A stretch of DNA of 64,000 nt from Myxococcales bacterium (GCA_016794525.1 JAEUJY010000166.1:1-64000), one strand, 5' to 3'; positions 1 to 8,765 are shown, counted from the first letter of the stretch. Translations and numbers: made by a program. Notes: generated by a model not told the origin, from the letters alone.

Positions 1-597
1 GCCGTCGGTGAGCGGATGCCCGCACGCCGCCTCCAGCGCCCGCCGCGTCGCCGTGAACTTGCCCAGCACGGCCGCCGGCACCAGCAGCCGCAGCTCGTGC
101 AGCCGCGCGGCGGGGTCCGGCGGGTCATCCGGCCCGTCGCCTCGCCGCCGCCCGCTCACCATGTCCTCGATCTCCCGCACCGTGTGGTCCGCCGCCGCGG
201 CCAGCCAGTCGGCCTCGGTGTCGACGGTCGCGACCCGCGTCAGCTCGCGCGCCGCGCTGTATGCGACGTCGCCGGCGCTCATGGCCGCGCGCAGCTTTGG
301 CAGCGCCATCAGCGCGTCGGCGACCCGCAAGCGCTCGCGCGCGACCGCCGGCGCGTAGCCCAGCACGCGCTCGACGTACTCGAAGAACGAGCCGTAGCCC
401 AGCTCGCGGTGCACGCCGACCGCCCGCGCGCGCCGCAGCCACGTGGCCTCTTCGACGTCGAGCGCCGCCCGCCGCCGCGCCAGCCCGCGTAGCGTTCGGT
501 CGATCTCGCGCCAGTCGTCGGCGGACGGCGCCGCCGTCCGCGGCACTGCGATCGCCGTCCCGCTCACCGTCACTCCGCCCGCAGCACCGTCCAGCAT
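1..597 (-). CDS. DUF222-type HNH endonuclease-family protein, 3' part missing
   Basis: The frame opens at ATG 597 and is still open at base 1, giving 199 N-terminal residues. The visible part matches the helical N-terminal domain of DUF222/HNH proteins common in myxobacteria and actinobacteria: LGYGSFFEYVERVLGY at residues 66-81, an RERLRVADALMALP helix near 87-100 and YSAARELTRVAT at 113-124. In this family a C-terminal HNH nuclease motif normally follows; it would lie outside the window, so nuclease activity cannot be judged here. The physiological role of these proteins is unclear; many copies per genome are usual. A cluster of TGTCCG motifs with a 9-bp hairpin lies just upstream (655-738). 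The family assignment is by recognition of sequence pattern. Confidence 0.8.
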   Translation of the reverse strand, partial: MLDGAAGGVTVSGTAIAVPRTAAPSADDWREIDRTLRGLARRRAALDVEEATWLRRARAVGVHRELGYGSFFEYVERVLGYAPAVARERLRVADALMALPKLRAAMSAGDVAYSAARELTRVATVDTEADWLAAAADHTVREIEDMVSGRRRGDGPDDPPDPAARLHELRLLVPAAVLGKFTATRRALEAACGHPLTDG

Positions 598-654
598 GAC
601 CAGCCCCTCAGCAAGTCGCAGGCCAACCGCAACCCCGCGTTCTCTCGCGTCGCC

Positions 655-738
655 TGTCCGAATCTCGGACGAAATGGCCGGATCCCGGCCGGTTTGTCCG
701 ACTTCCGGCCGTCCACCGGACAGCGGCGCCTGTCCGGT
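655..738. promoter_or_regulatory. Cluster of TGTCCG motifs with two small palindromes
   Basis: The 265-base gap between the HNH-family gene and the YkgJ gene carries TGTCCG three times. One copy forms GTCCGA-ATC-TCGGAC (656-670). Another forms a perfect 9-bp hairpin, ACCGGACAG (715-723) with CTGTCCGGT (730-738) and a 6-nt loop. It lies 60-140 bases upstream of the HNH-family start, so it could be an operator or a leader structure for that gene. No regulator is identified. Confidence 0.3.
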
Positions 739-862
739 TCCGGCCACCGCGCGGCCATGCGGCGCGGCGCGCGTCGACGCAGCCCGCGAGGTGGCTGCCA
801 TGGGAATCCGCGCGGCGTCCCGGCGCGGCGACCGCGCGCGGCAGCCGGATCGACGCGGCGTC

Positions 863-1519
863 TCAGCGGCGGGCGCGGACGCGCAGCGACTCGAACATCA
901 GGCCGCGGGTGCGGGTCTGTTCGACCTCGCGGCGGCGGTCGGGGCCGTCCTCGTCGATCGTCGCGGCGGAGGCGAGCTCGCGGCGCTCGTAGTCGGCCCA
1001 GACGCGAGGGTCGGTGCGGCAGTCGTAGCGGCGGCAGATCGCGGGGCGGTGCGCGTAGACCTCGCAGCCGGTCGGGCCGAGGTGCGCGCAGCGGCCGTCG
1101 GGGCCATGGCGCAGGAGGTACGGGCGGCCGTGCTCCCAGCGCAGGATCCCCTCGTCGAGATCCTGGCTGGAGAGGGGGACGTCGAACCCGCAGCAGCGCG
1201 CGCCGCAGATCGGCAACAGCTCGAGACACGGCGGGCCGTCGTGGGGCGGCTCGGCGTACTTGTCGACGTCGTCTCCGAGCAGCACGCGGCCCGGCGCGTT
1301 GGCGTCGGCGACGTTGATCGCGGGCAGCAGCGCCGCGGCGCGGGCGTCGACCGCGGCCTCGGCGGCGGCGGGATCGGCGGCGGTCGCGGCCACCTGCTCG
1401 CCCAGCGCCACCACGCGCGCCGCCAGCGCGCGCAGGTCGCCGCGCAGCTCCTCGAGCGTGAGCAGGGTCGCCCGCACCGTCTGCAAGAGCTCGGTGGCGG
1501 TCAGCTCGCGTTCGGCCAT
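863..1519 (-). CDS. YkgJ-family cysteine cluster protein
   Basis: 218 residues. The second half carries the Cys pattern of the YkgJ/UPF0153 family, thought to bind zinc or an Fe-S cluster: ICGARCCGFDVPLS, then CAHLGPTGCEVYAHRP and AICRRYDC. The N-terminal ~100 residues are helical and poorly conserved. The ATG at 1519 was chosen because it starts MAERELTATELL, 8 bases after the stop of the upstream outer-membrane protein gene (1528-2511), so the two are probably one operon. The same frame stays open further upstream, but only antisense to the OMP's coding frame. The biochemical role of the family is unknown; many members are annotated as Fe-S oxidoreductase-like or flagellin N-methylase relatives. 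Confidence 0.8.
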   Translation of the reverse strand: MAERELTATELLQTVRATLLTLEELRGDLRALAARVVALGEQVAATAADPAAAEAAVDARAAALLPAINVADANAPGRVLLGDDVDKYAEPPHDGPPCLELLPICGARCCGFDVPLSSQDLDEGILRWEHGRPYLLRHGPDGRCAHLGPTGCEVYAHRPAICRRYDCRTDPRVWADYERRELASAATIDEDGPDRRREVEQTRTRGLMFESLRVRARR

Positions 1520-1527
1520 CGCGCGGC

Positions 1528-2511
1528 CTAGAAGTCGAAGCCGGTCGAGACGGTGAACGTCTTCTGCGCCGCGGCCTGATCGGTCGAGTCGCAGTTGGTC
1601 GTGCGCGAGTTGGTCGTGCACACCGCGTCGGTCGGGCGATCGTCGACCGAGTTGCCGGCCATCGCGTAGGTGCCCTCGAGCGTGATCGCGAAGACGTAGT
1701 AGCGGAGCTTGGCGCCGAAGAACACCCGGTGGCGGATGATGTCGTCCTGGTCGCGGAAGACGAAGTCGAGGTCGCGATCCGCCATGTTGGCGGGGTCGAG
1801 GCCGTCGACGTTGGGCGTGGGGTCGATGACCTCGGAGCGCGGGATGATGATCAGCGCGTCGTAGCCGAGGTACGGGTTGGCGTTCCAGGTGCCGCCGACG
1901 CCGAACTGCTTGCCGATCGACGCGTCGATCGAGATGACGGTCAGGTCGAGATCCTTCTGGCCCATCAGGCGTGAGACCGCGCCGCGCACCGCCAGCGAGG
2001 GGATGGGCAGGTCGTGGTAGCCCTCGTGCAGCGCGAGCTTGGCGTAGCCCTGCGCGGTCCACAGCCGCGAGTCCATCAGGTGGACGGCGCCGGCGCCGAA
2101 CTCGATCGACGGCAGCGGGAACCACATGCCCTTGCGCACGAACAGCCCGAGGTTGGGCAGCATGCCCTCGCCGTGGGCCATCGTGCCGGTGCCGGCGGGG
2201 TCGGGCGACGCCTGCAGCGCGCGCCAGTAGGGGCGGGTCGACGAGATCGACGTCCACGACAGGTCGGCCGAGAACTGGAAGCCGCCGAAGCCCAGCGTGT
2301 CGGCGGGCGTCGACAGCCGCGGCGCCAGCGCGACGCCGAGCTCGCTCACCAGCGAGCGGAACTCGAGGTTCTGGCCGACGGTGTGCGGCATCCCGGCGCC
2401 GTCGTCGACCACGATGCCGAGGCGGCCGAGCACGAGGTCGTTGTCGCCGGCCGCGGCCGCGCGCGGGCAGAGCCCGAGGGCGGCCAGGAGGACCAAGGCA
2501 TTACGCCGCAT
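1528..2511 (-). CDS. Predicted outer-membrane beta-barrel protein
   Basis: 327 residues. A signal peptide is visible (MRRNALVLLAALGL, cleavage probably after PRAAAA, about residue 21). The mature protein has alternating aromatic and hydrophobic strands and ends in TFTVSTGFDF with a C-terminal Phe, the usual outer-membrane barrel insertion signal. A short Cys pair near the C-terminus (VCTTNSRTTNCDS) may form a disulfide in a loop. No specific transporter family was recognised. It precedes the YkgJ gene by 8 bases. Its start faces the enoyl-CoA hydratase gene across a region with a two-hairpin element (2584-2636) that may lie in its leader or promoter. Confidence 0.7.
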   Translation of the reverse strand: MRRNALVLLAALGLCPRAAAAGDNDLVLGRLGIVVDDGAGMPHTVGQNLEFRSLVSELGVALAPRLSTPADTLGFGGFQFSADLSWTSISSTRPYWRALQASPDPAGTGTMAHGEGMLPNLGLFVRKGMWFPLPSIEFGAGAVHLMDSRLWTAQGYAKLALHEGYHDLPIPSLAVRGAVSRLMGQKDLDLTVISIDASIGKQFGVGGTWNANPYLGYDALIIIPRSEVIDPTPNVDGLDPANMADRDLDFVFRDQDDIIRHRVFFGAKLRYYVFAITLEGTYAMAGNSVDDRPTDAVCTTNSRTTNCDSTDQAAAQKTFTVSTGFDF

Positions 2512-2583
2512 TACCGGGAGGGTAGGGCGCGGCCGTCCGTCTCGTCAACACGTCCTGGCCTCTCGCGGGTTTGCGTCTCGGGT

Positions 2584-2636
2584 GGGGGCCCCGCGGGGGC
2601 GTGACCTCGCGGGGGAGGGTTTGGCGACAAACCCTC
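2584..2636 (+). repeat. Two-hairpin element, copy 1 (GCGA-loop family)
   Basis: Hairpin A pairs CCCCGCGGGG (2589-2598) with CCTCGCGGGG (2605-2614) around a GCGTGA loop, with a single G-U pair. Hairpin B pairs GAGGGTTT (2615-2622) with AAACCCTC (2629-2636) and is closed by G-GCGA-C, a GNRA-type tetraloop. The same layout, with different but compensated stem bases, recurs at 30711-30764. Related elements are at 13051-13100 (reverse strand) and 30621-30642. Similarity to the 30711 copy extends upstream to about 2569. This copy lies between the divergent starts of the outer-membrane protein and enoyl-CoA hydratase genes. Confidence 0.75.
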
Positions 2637-2658
2637 GGCAGCGGGGTACCGTGGCTTC

Positions 2659-3435
2659 GTGACCGCCTACGCCACTATCCTCGTCGACACCGGCGCCGTC
2701 GCGCGCATCACGCTCAACCGGCCCGACAAGCGCAACCCGATCGGCCCCGCCACCTGCGGCGAGCTGGTCCACGCGCTGGCGGCGCTGCGCGACGACCCCG
2801 CGGTGCGGGTGATCGTGCTGACCGGCGCCGGCGCGGCGTTCTCGGCCGGCGGCGACCTGTCGGCGATGGGCGGCGGCGGCGCGGCGGCCGGCGGGGTCGC
2901 GCCGGCGTCGCTGGTCGAGCTGTTCACGACGATGCACGCGGTCGGCAAGCCGATCGTCGCGATGGTCAACGGCCACGCGCTGGCCGGCGGGCTGGGGCTG
3001 ATGGTCGCGTGCGACCTGGTGATCGCCGCCGACACCGCGACGTTCGGCACCACCGAGATCCAGGTCGGGCTGTGGCCGATGATGATCACCGCGGAGATCG
3101 TCCGCAACATCGGCCGCAAGGCGACGCTCGAGCTGATGCTGACCGGCAAGCGCCTGACCGCCGCCGAGGCCCAGGCGCTCGGCCTGATCAACCGGGTGGT
3201 GCCGGCGGCCGAGCTCGAGGCCGAGACCGCCAAGCTGACCGCCGACCTCGCCGGCAAGAGCCCGGCCGCGGTGGCGCTCGGGCTGCGCGCGTTCTACCGC
3301 TCGGCCGATCTCGATCACGAGCCGGCGTTGCGCTTCCTCGAGGGCGAGCTGGGCAAGGTGCTGGCGCTCGAAGACGCGGCCGAGGGCATCACCGCGTTCC
3401 TGACCAAGCGCGCGCCGGTGTGGAAAGGCCGCTAG
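2659..3435 (+). CDS. Enoyl-CoA hydratase/isomerase family protein
   Basis: 258 residues, the normal crotonase length. Recognisable crotonase features are LNRPDKRNPIG near the N-terminus (CoA-binding), GAGAAFSAGGDLSAMG (oxyanion-hole region), NGHALAGGLGLMVACDLVIA (second oxyanion glycine and hexamer core) and EIQVGLWPMM. Members hydrate 2-enoyl-CoA in fatty-acid or amino-acid breakdown, but the fold also supports isomerases and hydrolases, so the substrate is not fixed. The start is a GTG; no upstream in-frame start is better placed. It is followed at once by a 19-bp hairpin that begins within the stop codon, so it is probably transcribed alone. Confidence 0.9.
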   Translation: MTAYATILVDTGAVARITLNRPDKRNPIGPATCGELVHALAALRDDPAVRVIVLTGAGAAFSAGGDLSAMGGGGAAAGGVAPASLVELFTTMHAVGKPIVAMVNGHALAGGLGLMVACDLVIAADTATFGTTEIQVGLWPMMITAEIVRNIGRKATLELMLTGKRLTAAEAQALGLINRVVPAAELEAETAKLTADLAGKSPAAVALGLRAFYRSADLDHEPALRFLEGELGKVLALEDAAEGITAFLTKRAPVWKGR

Positions 3436-3475
3436 CGAGCCGAGAAACGGCGCTCGCGCCGTTTCTCGGCTCGCT
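3434..3475 (+). terminator. Strong hairpin overlapping the stop codon of the enoyl-CoA hydratase gene
   Basis: A perfect 19-bp stem (3434-3452 with 3457-3475) encloses a CTCG loop. The left arm starts inside the TAG stop codon at 3433-3435. There is no T-tract, which is common for hairpin terminators in very GC-rich bacteria. It separates the enoyl-CoA hydratase from the nine-gene operon that follows. Confidence 0.65.
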
Positions 3476-3476
3476 C

Positions 3477-3612
<136 letters not shown>

Positions 3613-3714
3613 ACCGCTTGCGCGGTTGGCGTCGGCGCAGTACGCAGGGGCATCCTGACCTGGACCGCTCACCCCGCGCGCCGCCGCCCCGAACAGCTCG
3701 CGCTGATCGCGGCG

Positions 3715-4062
3715 GTGGTGTTGCTGTCGGCGTGGGCGGTGCTGGTGACGCTCGAGGCGCCGTGGCTGGCGGCGCTGGGCGCGGCGCTGATCCTGGTGGC
3801 GGTGGCGCCGTTCTGGCTGCCGACCCACTACCGGCTCGACGACGGCGGCATCGAGGAGCGGCGCTGGCCGCGGCGCCGGCGCCGGACCTGGCCCGAGCTG
3901 CGCCGGGTCGAGGTCGGGCCGCGGGCGCTGCTGCTCTCGCCGTTCGCGCGACCGTCGTGGCTGGATCGCTACCGCGGCATGATCGTGATGTTCGATGGCG
4001 GCGACCGCGCGGCGATCGTGGCCGCGGTGCGGGCCCGGGTCGGCGGCGAGGGCGCGGCGTGA
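3715..4062 (+). CDS. Small membrane protein, first gene of the MutL-type operon
   Basis: 115 residues from the first conventional start, GTG 3715. Two closely spaced hydrophobic segments (MVLLSAWAVLVTLEAPWL and ALGAALILVAVAPFWL) form a membrane hairpin. A basic stretch (RRWPRRRRR) and a small globular C-terminal domain follow, which could be PH-like; that is a guess. The reading frame looks coding further upstream: residues reading LTWTAHPARRRPEQLALIAA precede the start, back to about 3652. No ATG, GTG or TTG is available there, so the true start may be a CTG near 3655 or the GTGs at 3715/3718. It overlaps the next gene by 4 bases. Confidence 0.65.
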   Translation: MVLLSAWAVLVTLEAPWLAALGAALILVAVAPFWLPTHYRLDDGGIEERRWPRRRRRTWPELRRVEVGPRALLLSPFARPSWLDRYRGMIVMFDGGDRAAIVAAVRARVGGEGAA

Positions 4063-4343
4063 CCGCGCGCGACGGGGGCGAGGCGGCGCTGACGGCCGAC
4101 GATCGGGCGATGCTCGACGAGCTGGCCGACGCGATCGCCGCGCGTCGGCTCACCTCGGCGGCGATCTTCTTCCTCGAGTCGATCCAGCCGCTCGGCTACC
4201 TGGGCAGCCAGCTGATGCTGGGGCTGCGGCCGCTGGTGTCGATCGTCTGGCCGTCGCCGCTGCGCTGGGATCAGGTGCAGCGGGTGCTCGAGCAGCGCGG
4301 GTCGATCGAGGCGCTGCTGCGCCGGCTCGAGGCCCGGGCCTAG
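4059..4343 (+). CDS. Small conserved-looking helical protein in the MutL-type operon
   Basis: 94 residues, starting at a GTG that overlaps the previous stop by 4 bases, so translation is probably coupled. Mainly helical, with a central hydrophobic motif FFLESIQPLGYLGSQLML (about residues 32-49) and LVSIVWPSPLRWDQVQRVLE after it. This could be an amphipathic or membrane-associated helix pair. No named family was recognised. Its position, 37 bases before the MutL-type gene and translationally coupled to a membrane protein, suggests an accessory subunit of the same complex. Confidence 0.6.
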   Translation: MTARDGGEAALTADDRAMLDELADAIAARRLTSAAIFFLESIQPLGYLGSQLMLGLRPLVSIVWPSPLRWDQVQRVLEQRGSIEALLRRLEARA

Positions 4344-4380
4344 GCCGGCCCGCGTCGCGCCCGTGATACAACGACGGCCG

Positions 4381-6222
4381 ATGTCCGCGCACCCGCACGC
4401 CGCCCCCGCGATCGATCCGGCGGCGATCCGCTCGGTGATCGCGACCGACTGCGGGTCGACCACGACCAAGGCGATCCTGATCGAGCGCAACGCCGCCGGC
4501 GAGTACCGCCTGACCGCGCGCGGCGAGGCGCCGACGACGGTCGAGGCGCCGGTCGAGGACGTCACCCGCGGCGTGCTCAACGCCGTCCGCGAGATCCAGG
4601 AGCTGCGCGGCCGGCAGTTCCTGTCCGACGGCACCGCCGCGCACCCGCACGGCGCCGACGGCCCGATGATCGTGCGCCCCGAGAAGGACGGCGTCGGCAC
4701 CGACCTCTACATCTCGACCAGCTCGGCCGGCGGCGGGCTGCAGATGATGGTCGCCGGCGTGGTCAAGAACATGACCGCCGAGAGCGCGACCCGCGCGGCG
4801 CTCGGCGCCGGCGCGATCGTCATGGACGCGATCGCGGTCAACGACAGCCGCCTGCCGCACGAGAAGATCGAGCGCATCCGGCAGCTGCGCCCGGACATGA
4901 TCCTCCTGGCCGGCGGCACCGACGGCGGCACCCGCAAGCACGTCGTCGCGCTGGCCGAGCTGTTGCGCGCGGCCCAGCCCCGGCCGCGGCTGGGCGCCGG
5001 CTTCGACCTGCCGGTGATCTACGCCGGCAACCGCGCGGTGCGCGCCGACGTCCAGGGCATCCTCGAGGGCCGGGTCGCGCTGCAGTTCGTCGACAACCTG
5101 CGGCCGACGCTCGAGACCGAGCACCTCGCGCCGGCCCGCGACGCGATCCACGACGTGTTCATGGAGCACGTCATGGCGCAGGCGCCGGGCTACGGCAAGC
5201 TGATGGGCTGGGCCGACGCGCCGATCATGCCGACGCCGGGGGCGATGGGCCTGATCATCCAGGCGCTGGCGGCGCGCGACCAGGTCAACGTCGTCGGCGT
5301 CGACATCGGCGGCGCGACGACCGACGTGTTCAGCGTCTTCGACGGCACCTTCAACCGCACCGTCTCGGCCAACCTCGGCATGTCGTACTCGGTGTCGAAC
5401 GTGCTGGCCGAGGCCGGGCTGGCGTCGATCCAGCGCTGGGTGCCGTTCCCGCTCGATCCCGCCGAGCTGCGCGATCGCATCGGCGGCAAGATGATCCGCC
5501 CGACGACGATCCCCGAGACGCTCGAGGAGCTGAAGATCGAGCAGGCGATCGCCCGCGAGGCGCTGCGGCTGTCGTTCATCCAGCACCGCACGTTCGCGGT
5601 GAAGCTGCACGGCGCGCAGCAGGCGCGGTCGATCGCCGACGCGTTCGCGCAGGGCGGCTCCGACTCGCTGGTCGATCTGATGAAGCTCGACCTGCTGGTC
5701 GGCTCGGGCGGCGTGCTCAGCCACGCGCCGCGCCGCGCGCAGTCGATGCTGATGATGATCGACGCGTTCCTGGTCGAGGGCGTCACCGAGATCGCGGTCG
5801 ACTCGATCTTCATGATGCCGCACCTGGGCGTGCTGTCGACGATCCACCCGGCAGCGGCGACCGAGGTGTTCGAGAAGGACTGCCTGGTCCGGCTGGGCAC
5901 CTGCGTCGCCACCGTCGGCGCGCCCAAGCACGGCCCGGCGCTGACGGTCGAGCTGCGCCTGCCCGGCGGCACCACCACGAAGCTCGAGCTGGCCGCCGGC
6001 GCGCTCGAGCTGGTGCGGCTCGACGACGGCGCGTACGCCGAGGCCACGCTGACCCCGGCCAAGGGCGTCGACGTCGGCGCCGGCCCGGGCGAGCGCCTCG
6101 AGCGCCGGCTGCGCGGCGGCCAGGTCGGGCTGGTGTTCGACGCCCGCGGCCGCCGGCCGCTCGAGGTCGCGGGGGATCAGGCCGCCAAATGGGCCCAGGC
6201 GATGGCCTTGTACCCGAGCTGA
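4381..6222 (+). CDS. mutL: MutL/GlmL-type ASKHA ATPase (glutamate mutase L family)
   Basis: 613 residues. It belongs to the family annotated as methylaspartate (glutamate) mutase accessory protein MutL/GlmL, with the actin/hexokinase/Hsp70 ATPase fold. Visible motifs are the phosphate-1 loop ATDCGSTTTKAIL (about residues 21-33), phosphate-2 VDIGGATTDVF (near 308-318) and the adenosine motif VGSGGVLSHAP (near 440-450). In clostridia the gene sits beside the B12-dependent glutamate mutase genes and may serve in reactivation. Here no mutase subunit gene is nearby; instead it heads a set of membrane proteins. ATG 4381 (MSAHPHAAP) is preferred over ATG 4363, which would add only six residues. The next gene starts 21 bases after its stop. 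Confidence 0.88.
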   Translation: MSAHPHAAPAIDPAAIRSVIATDCGSTTTKAILIERNAAGEYRLTARGEAPTTVEAPVEDVTRGVLNAVREIQELRGRQFLSDGTAAHPHGADGPMIVRPEKDGVGTDLYISTSSAGGGLQMMVAGVVKNMTAESATRAALGAGAIVMDAIAVNDSRLPHEKIERIRQLRPDMILLAGGTDGGTRKHVVALAELLRAAQPRPRLGAGFDLPVIYAGNRAVRADVQGILEGRVALQFVDNLRPTLETEHLAPARDAIHDVFMEHVMAQAPGYGKLMGWADAPIMPTPGAMGLIIQALAARDQVNVVGVDIGGATTDVFSVFDGTFNRTVSANLGMSYSVSNVLAEAGLASIQRWVPFPLDPAELRDRIGGKMIRPTTIPETLEELKIEQAIAREALRLSFIQHRTFAVKLHGAQQARSIADAFAQGGSDSLVDLMKLDLLVGSGGVLSHAPRRAQSMLMMIDAFLVEGVTEIAVDSIFMMPHLGVLSTIHPAAATEVFEKDCLVRLGTCVATVGAPKHGPALTVELRLPGGTTTKLELAAGALELVRLDDGAYAEATLTPAKGVDVGAGPGERLERRLRGGQVGLVFDARGRRPLEVAGDQAAKWAQAMALYPS

Positions 6223-6243
6223 TTCGTTATCTTCCTCCGACCC

Positions 6244-7365
6244 ATGGGCGACGCCTACACCCCCGGCCTGACCGTCACGCGGCGCACCCGCGTGCGCAAG
6301 CCGCGGCGGCTGCCGATGCCGGGCAAGGTGCTGCGCGCGGTGGGCGCGCGGGTCACGTCGCAGGACGTCGTCGCGCGCACCGAGCTGCCGGGCAAGGTCC
6401 ACCTGCTCAACCTGGCCAACGCGCTGGGCGCGCTGCCCGACGAGCTGGCCGCCAAGCTCCTGGTGCAGCCGGGCGGCGCGGTGACCAAGGGCGCGCCGCT
6501 GGCCCGGAGCGTCAGCTTCTTCGGCCTGTTCAAGCACACCGTCGCGTCGCCGATCACCGGCACGCTCGAGTCGGTGTCGGCGGTGACCGGCCAGGCGGTG
6601 CTGCGCGAGCCGCCGGTGCCGGTCGAGGTGCGGGCCTACGTCGACGGCGAGGTGGTCGAGATCCTCGGCGAGGAGGGCGTCGTCGTCGAGACCGAGGCGG
6701 CGCTGATCCAGGGCATCTTCGGGCTGGCCGGCGAGGTCCACGCGCCGATCGCGATGGTGGCCACGAGCTGCGAGCAGCCGCTGACCGCGGCCGACGTCAC
6801 CGCCGCGCACCAGGGCAAGGTGATCGTCGGCGGCGCGCGGGTGTCGCTCGAGGCGATGCGCAAGGCGATGGACCTCGGCGTCGCGGCGATCGTCAGCGGC
6901 GGCTTCGCCTACCAGGACGTGCGCGAGCTGCTCGGCTACGACGTCGGCGTCGCGGTGACCGGGACCGAGGATCTGCCGACGACGCTGGTCGTGACTGAAG
7001 GCTTCGGGGACATCGCGATGGCCAAGGCGACGTTCGCGCTGTTGCAGTCGTTCGACGGCCGGCCGGCGTCGGTGTGCGGCGCCACCCAGATCCGCGCCGG
7101 CGTGATCCGCCCCGAGGTGGTCATCCCGGTCGGCGCCGACGCCGCCGCGGCCGACGACGTCGCGCCGCCGGCCGGCCTGGCGGTGGGCGCGCCGGTGCGC
7201 TGCATCCGCGCGCCGTACTTCGGCAAGCTCGGCACGATCAGCGCGCTGCCGACCGCGCTGCACACGCTGCCGTCGGAGACCAAGGTGCGCGTGGTCGAGG
7301 TGGCGCTGGCCGGCGGCGACGTCGTCACCGTGCCGCGCGCCAACGTCGAGGTGATCGAGCGATGA
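6244..7365 (+). CDS. KOW-domain/barrel-sandwich hybrid protein of the MutL-type operon
   Basis: 373 residues, soluble. The middle (about residues 95-150) looks like a biotinyl/lipoyl-type barrel-sandwich hybrid (ASPITGTLESVSAVTGQAV, then a VPVEVRAYVDGEVVEILGEE strand pair), as in the N-terminus of RnfC. The C-terminus (about 315-373) has a KOW-like barrel: VRCIRAPYFGKLGTISAL, then SETKVRVVEVAL and TVPRANVEVIER. Domain calls are from pattern and are not verified. Proteins like this often follow MutL/GlmL-family genes. It overlaps the next gene by 4 bases (ATGA). It may link the ATPase to the membrane subunits; that is inference. Confidence 0.72.
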   Translation: MGDAYTPGLTVTRRTRVRKPRRLPMPGKVLRAVGARVTSQDVVARTELPGKVHLLNLANALGALPDELAAKLLVQPGGAVTKGAPLARSVSFFGLFKHTVASPITGTLESVSAVTGQAVLREPPVPVEVRAYVDGEVVEILGEEGVVVETEAALIQGIFGLAGEVHAPIAMVATSCEQPLTAADVTAAHQGKVIVGGARVSLEAMRKAMDLGVAAIVSGGFAYQDVRELLGYDVGVAVTGTEDLPTTLVVTEGFGDIAMAKATFALLQSFDGRPASVCGATQIRAGVIRPEVVIPVGADAAAADDVAPPAGLAVGAPVRCIRAPYFGKLGTISALPTALHTLPSETKVRVVEVALAGGDVVTVPRANVEVIER

Positions 7366-8765
7366 GGGCGCTGCTCGTCGGCCCGATCGTCGCGCTCGCG
7401 CTCGGGCTCGCCGCCAGCGCGGCGGCGCAGCCGAGCCTGACCCCGTTCCCCGCCGACCCGGTCGGGCCGCGGCCGGCGCCGCCGCCGGGCCTGCCGACCT
7501 CGCCGACCCAGCCATCCCCGCGGCCGCAGATCGAGCCGCCGCCCGTCGAGGCGGCGGTGCCCGGCGTGACCGACCTCGAGGTCGTGGCGCCGAAGAACGA
7601 CGACGGCCGCCACCTGCGGGTGACGTTCAAGCGCGCGCCCGACGTCGCCGACGACGTCGTCACGGCGGTGTTCCGCCGGCCTCACGGCGCGGTCGGCGCG
7701 CCGCCGGTGTACCCGACGCTGCTGGCGCCCGCCGTCGGGACCGCGCCACGCGAATGGGATCCGACCTTCGCCGGCGCGCCCGGCGTCGCGGTCGGCGCGC
7801 CCGCCACCGGCGACGCGATCGGCCCGTGGACCCTGACCGCGCTGCTCGAGGGCGGCGAGGACGCGCTGGTCGACGAGGTGCCGCCGGGGGGCACCTACGA
7901 GTACGTCGTCGCCGAGCTACGCCGCGGGCCGGGCAAGGCGGTCGTCGCCAGCTCGGTCGGCGCGGCGATCGGCCCGCGCACCCCCGAGGCCGCGCTGTTC
8001 AACACCGCCCGGGGCGGCTACCTCGGCATCGTGCTCTTGATCGCCGGGCTGATCGGCTACTACGTGCGCGCGGCCAAGGCCAAGAAGCAGGACCTGTACG
8101 TGCGGCGCCTGCCCGGCGTCGACGCGATCGAGGACTCGATCGGCCGCTCGACCGAGATGGGCCGGCCGGTGCTGTACGTGACCGGCCTCGAGGACATCCA
8201 GAACATCCAGACCATCGCGTCCTTGCTCATCCTCGGCCACGTCGCCGAGAAGACCGCGCAGTACGACACCGACCTCACCGTCGCCAACTACTACCCGCTG
8301 ACGATGGTGGTGGCCGAGGAGGTGGTGCGCCAGGGCTACGCCAACGCCGGCCGGGTCGACGCCCACCGGCCCGAGCGCTGCCTGTTCATCACCGCCGAGC
8401 AGTTCGCGTTCGCCGCCGGCGTCAGCGGCATCATCCTGCGCGATCGGCCGGCGACCAACATCTACTTCGGCACGTTCTACGGCGAGTCGCTGCTGCTGGC
8501 CGAGACCGGCTTCCTCACCGGCGCGGTGCAGATCGCCGGCACCGCCGAGCTGACCCAGCTGCCGTTCTTCATCACCGCCTGCGACTACACGCTGATCGGC
8601 GAGGAGCTGTACGCGGCGTCGGCGTACCTGACCAAGGAGCCCACCTTGCTCGCCAACCTCAAGGCGGCCGACGCGTTCAAGATCCTGGCGATGCTGTTCA
8701 TCGTGATCGGCGTGACGCTGGCGACGATGGGCGTCTTCGACCTCGGCCCGGCGGTGTTCCAGTGA
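7362..8765 (+). CDS. DUF6754-like membrane protein of the MutL-type operon
   Basis: 467 residues. N-terminal signal peptide (LLVGPIVALALGLAASAAAQ), a Pro-rich linker, a fibronectin-like extracytoplasmic region (about 65-210), a transmembrane helix at about 218-237 (YLGIVLLIAGLIGYYV), a cytoplasmic domain of about 190 residues, and a C-terminal helix (FKILAMLFIVIGVTLATMGV). The cytoplasmic part has well-conserved-looking stretches such as GRPVLYVTGLEDIQNIQT and TNIYFGTFYGESLLLAETG. I associate this with DUF6754, known from MutL-type clusters, but the name is from memory. No enzyme motif is evident. ATG 7362 overlaps the previous stop and its own stop overlaps the next GTG, so coupling is tight on both sides. 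Confidence 0.7.
   Translation: MRALLVGPIVALALGLAASAAAQPSLTPFPADPVGPRPAPPPGLPTSPTQPSPRPQIEPPPVEAAVPGVTDLEVVAPKNDDGRHLRVTFKRAPDVADDVVTAVFRRPHGAVGAPPVYPTLLAPAVGTAPREWDPTFAGAPGVAVGAPATGDAIGPWTLTALLEGGEDALVDEVPPGGTYEYVVAELRRGPGKAVVASSVGAAIGPRTPEAALFNTARGGYLGIVLLIAGLIGYYVRAAKAKKQDLYVRRLPGVDAIEDSIGRSTEMGRPVLYVTGLEDIQNIQTIASLLILGHVAEKTAQYDTDLTVANYYPLTMVVAEEVVRQGYANAGRVDAHRPERCLFITAEQFAFAAGVSGIILRDRPATNIYFGTFYGESLLLAETGFLTGAVQIAGTAELTQLPFFITACDYTLIGEELYAASAYLTKEPTLLANLKAADAFKILAMLFIVIGVTLATMGVFDLGPAVFQ

Noticed and set aside
4381-6222. MutL as the DNA mismatch repair protein of the same name
   Set aside because: The motifs are ASKHA phosphate loops (DCGSTTTK, DIGGATTD), not a GHKL ATPase; the shared name is accidental.
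4150-7515. Long minus-strand open frame opposite the MutL and KOW genes
   Set aside because: Composition is His/Arg/Asp-rich noise complementary to real codons; no family pattern.
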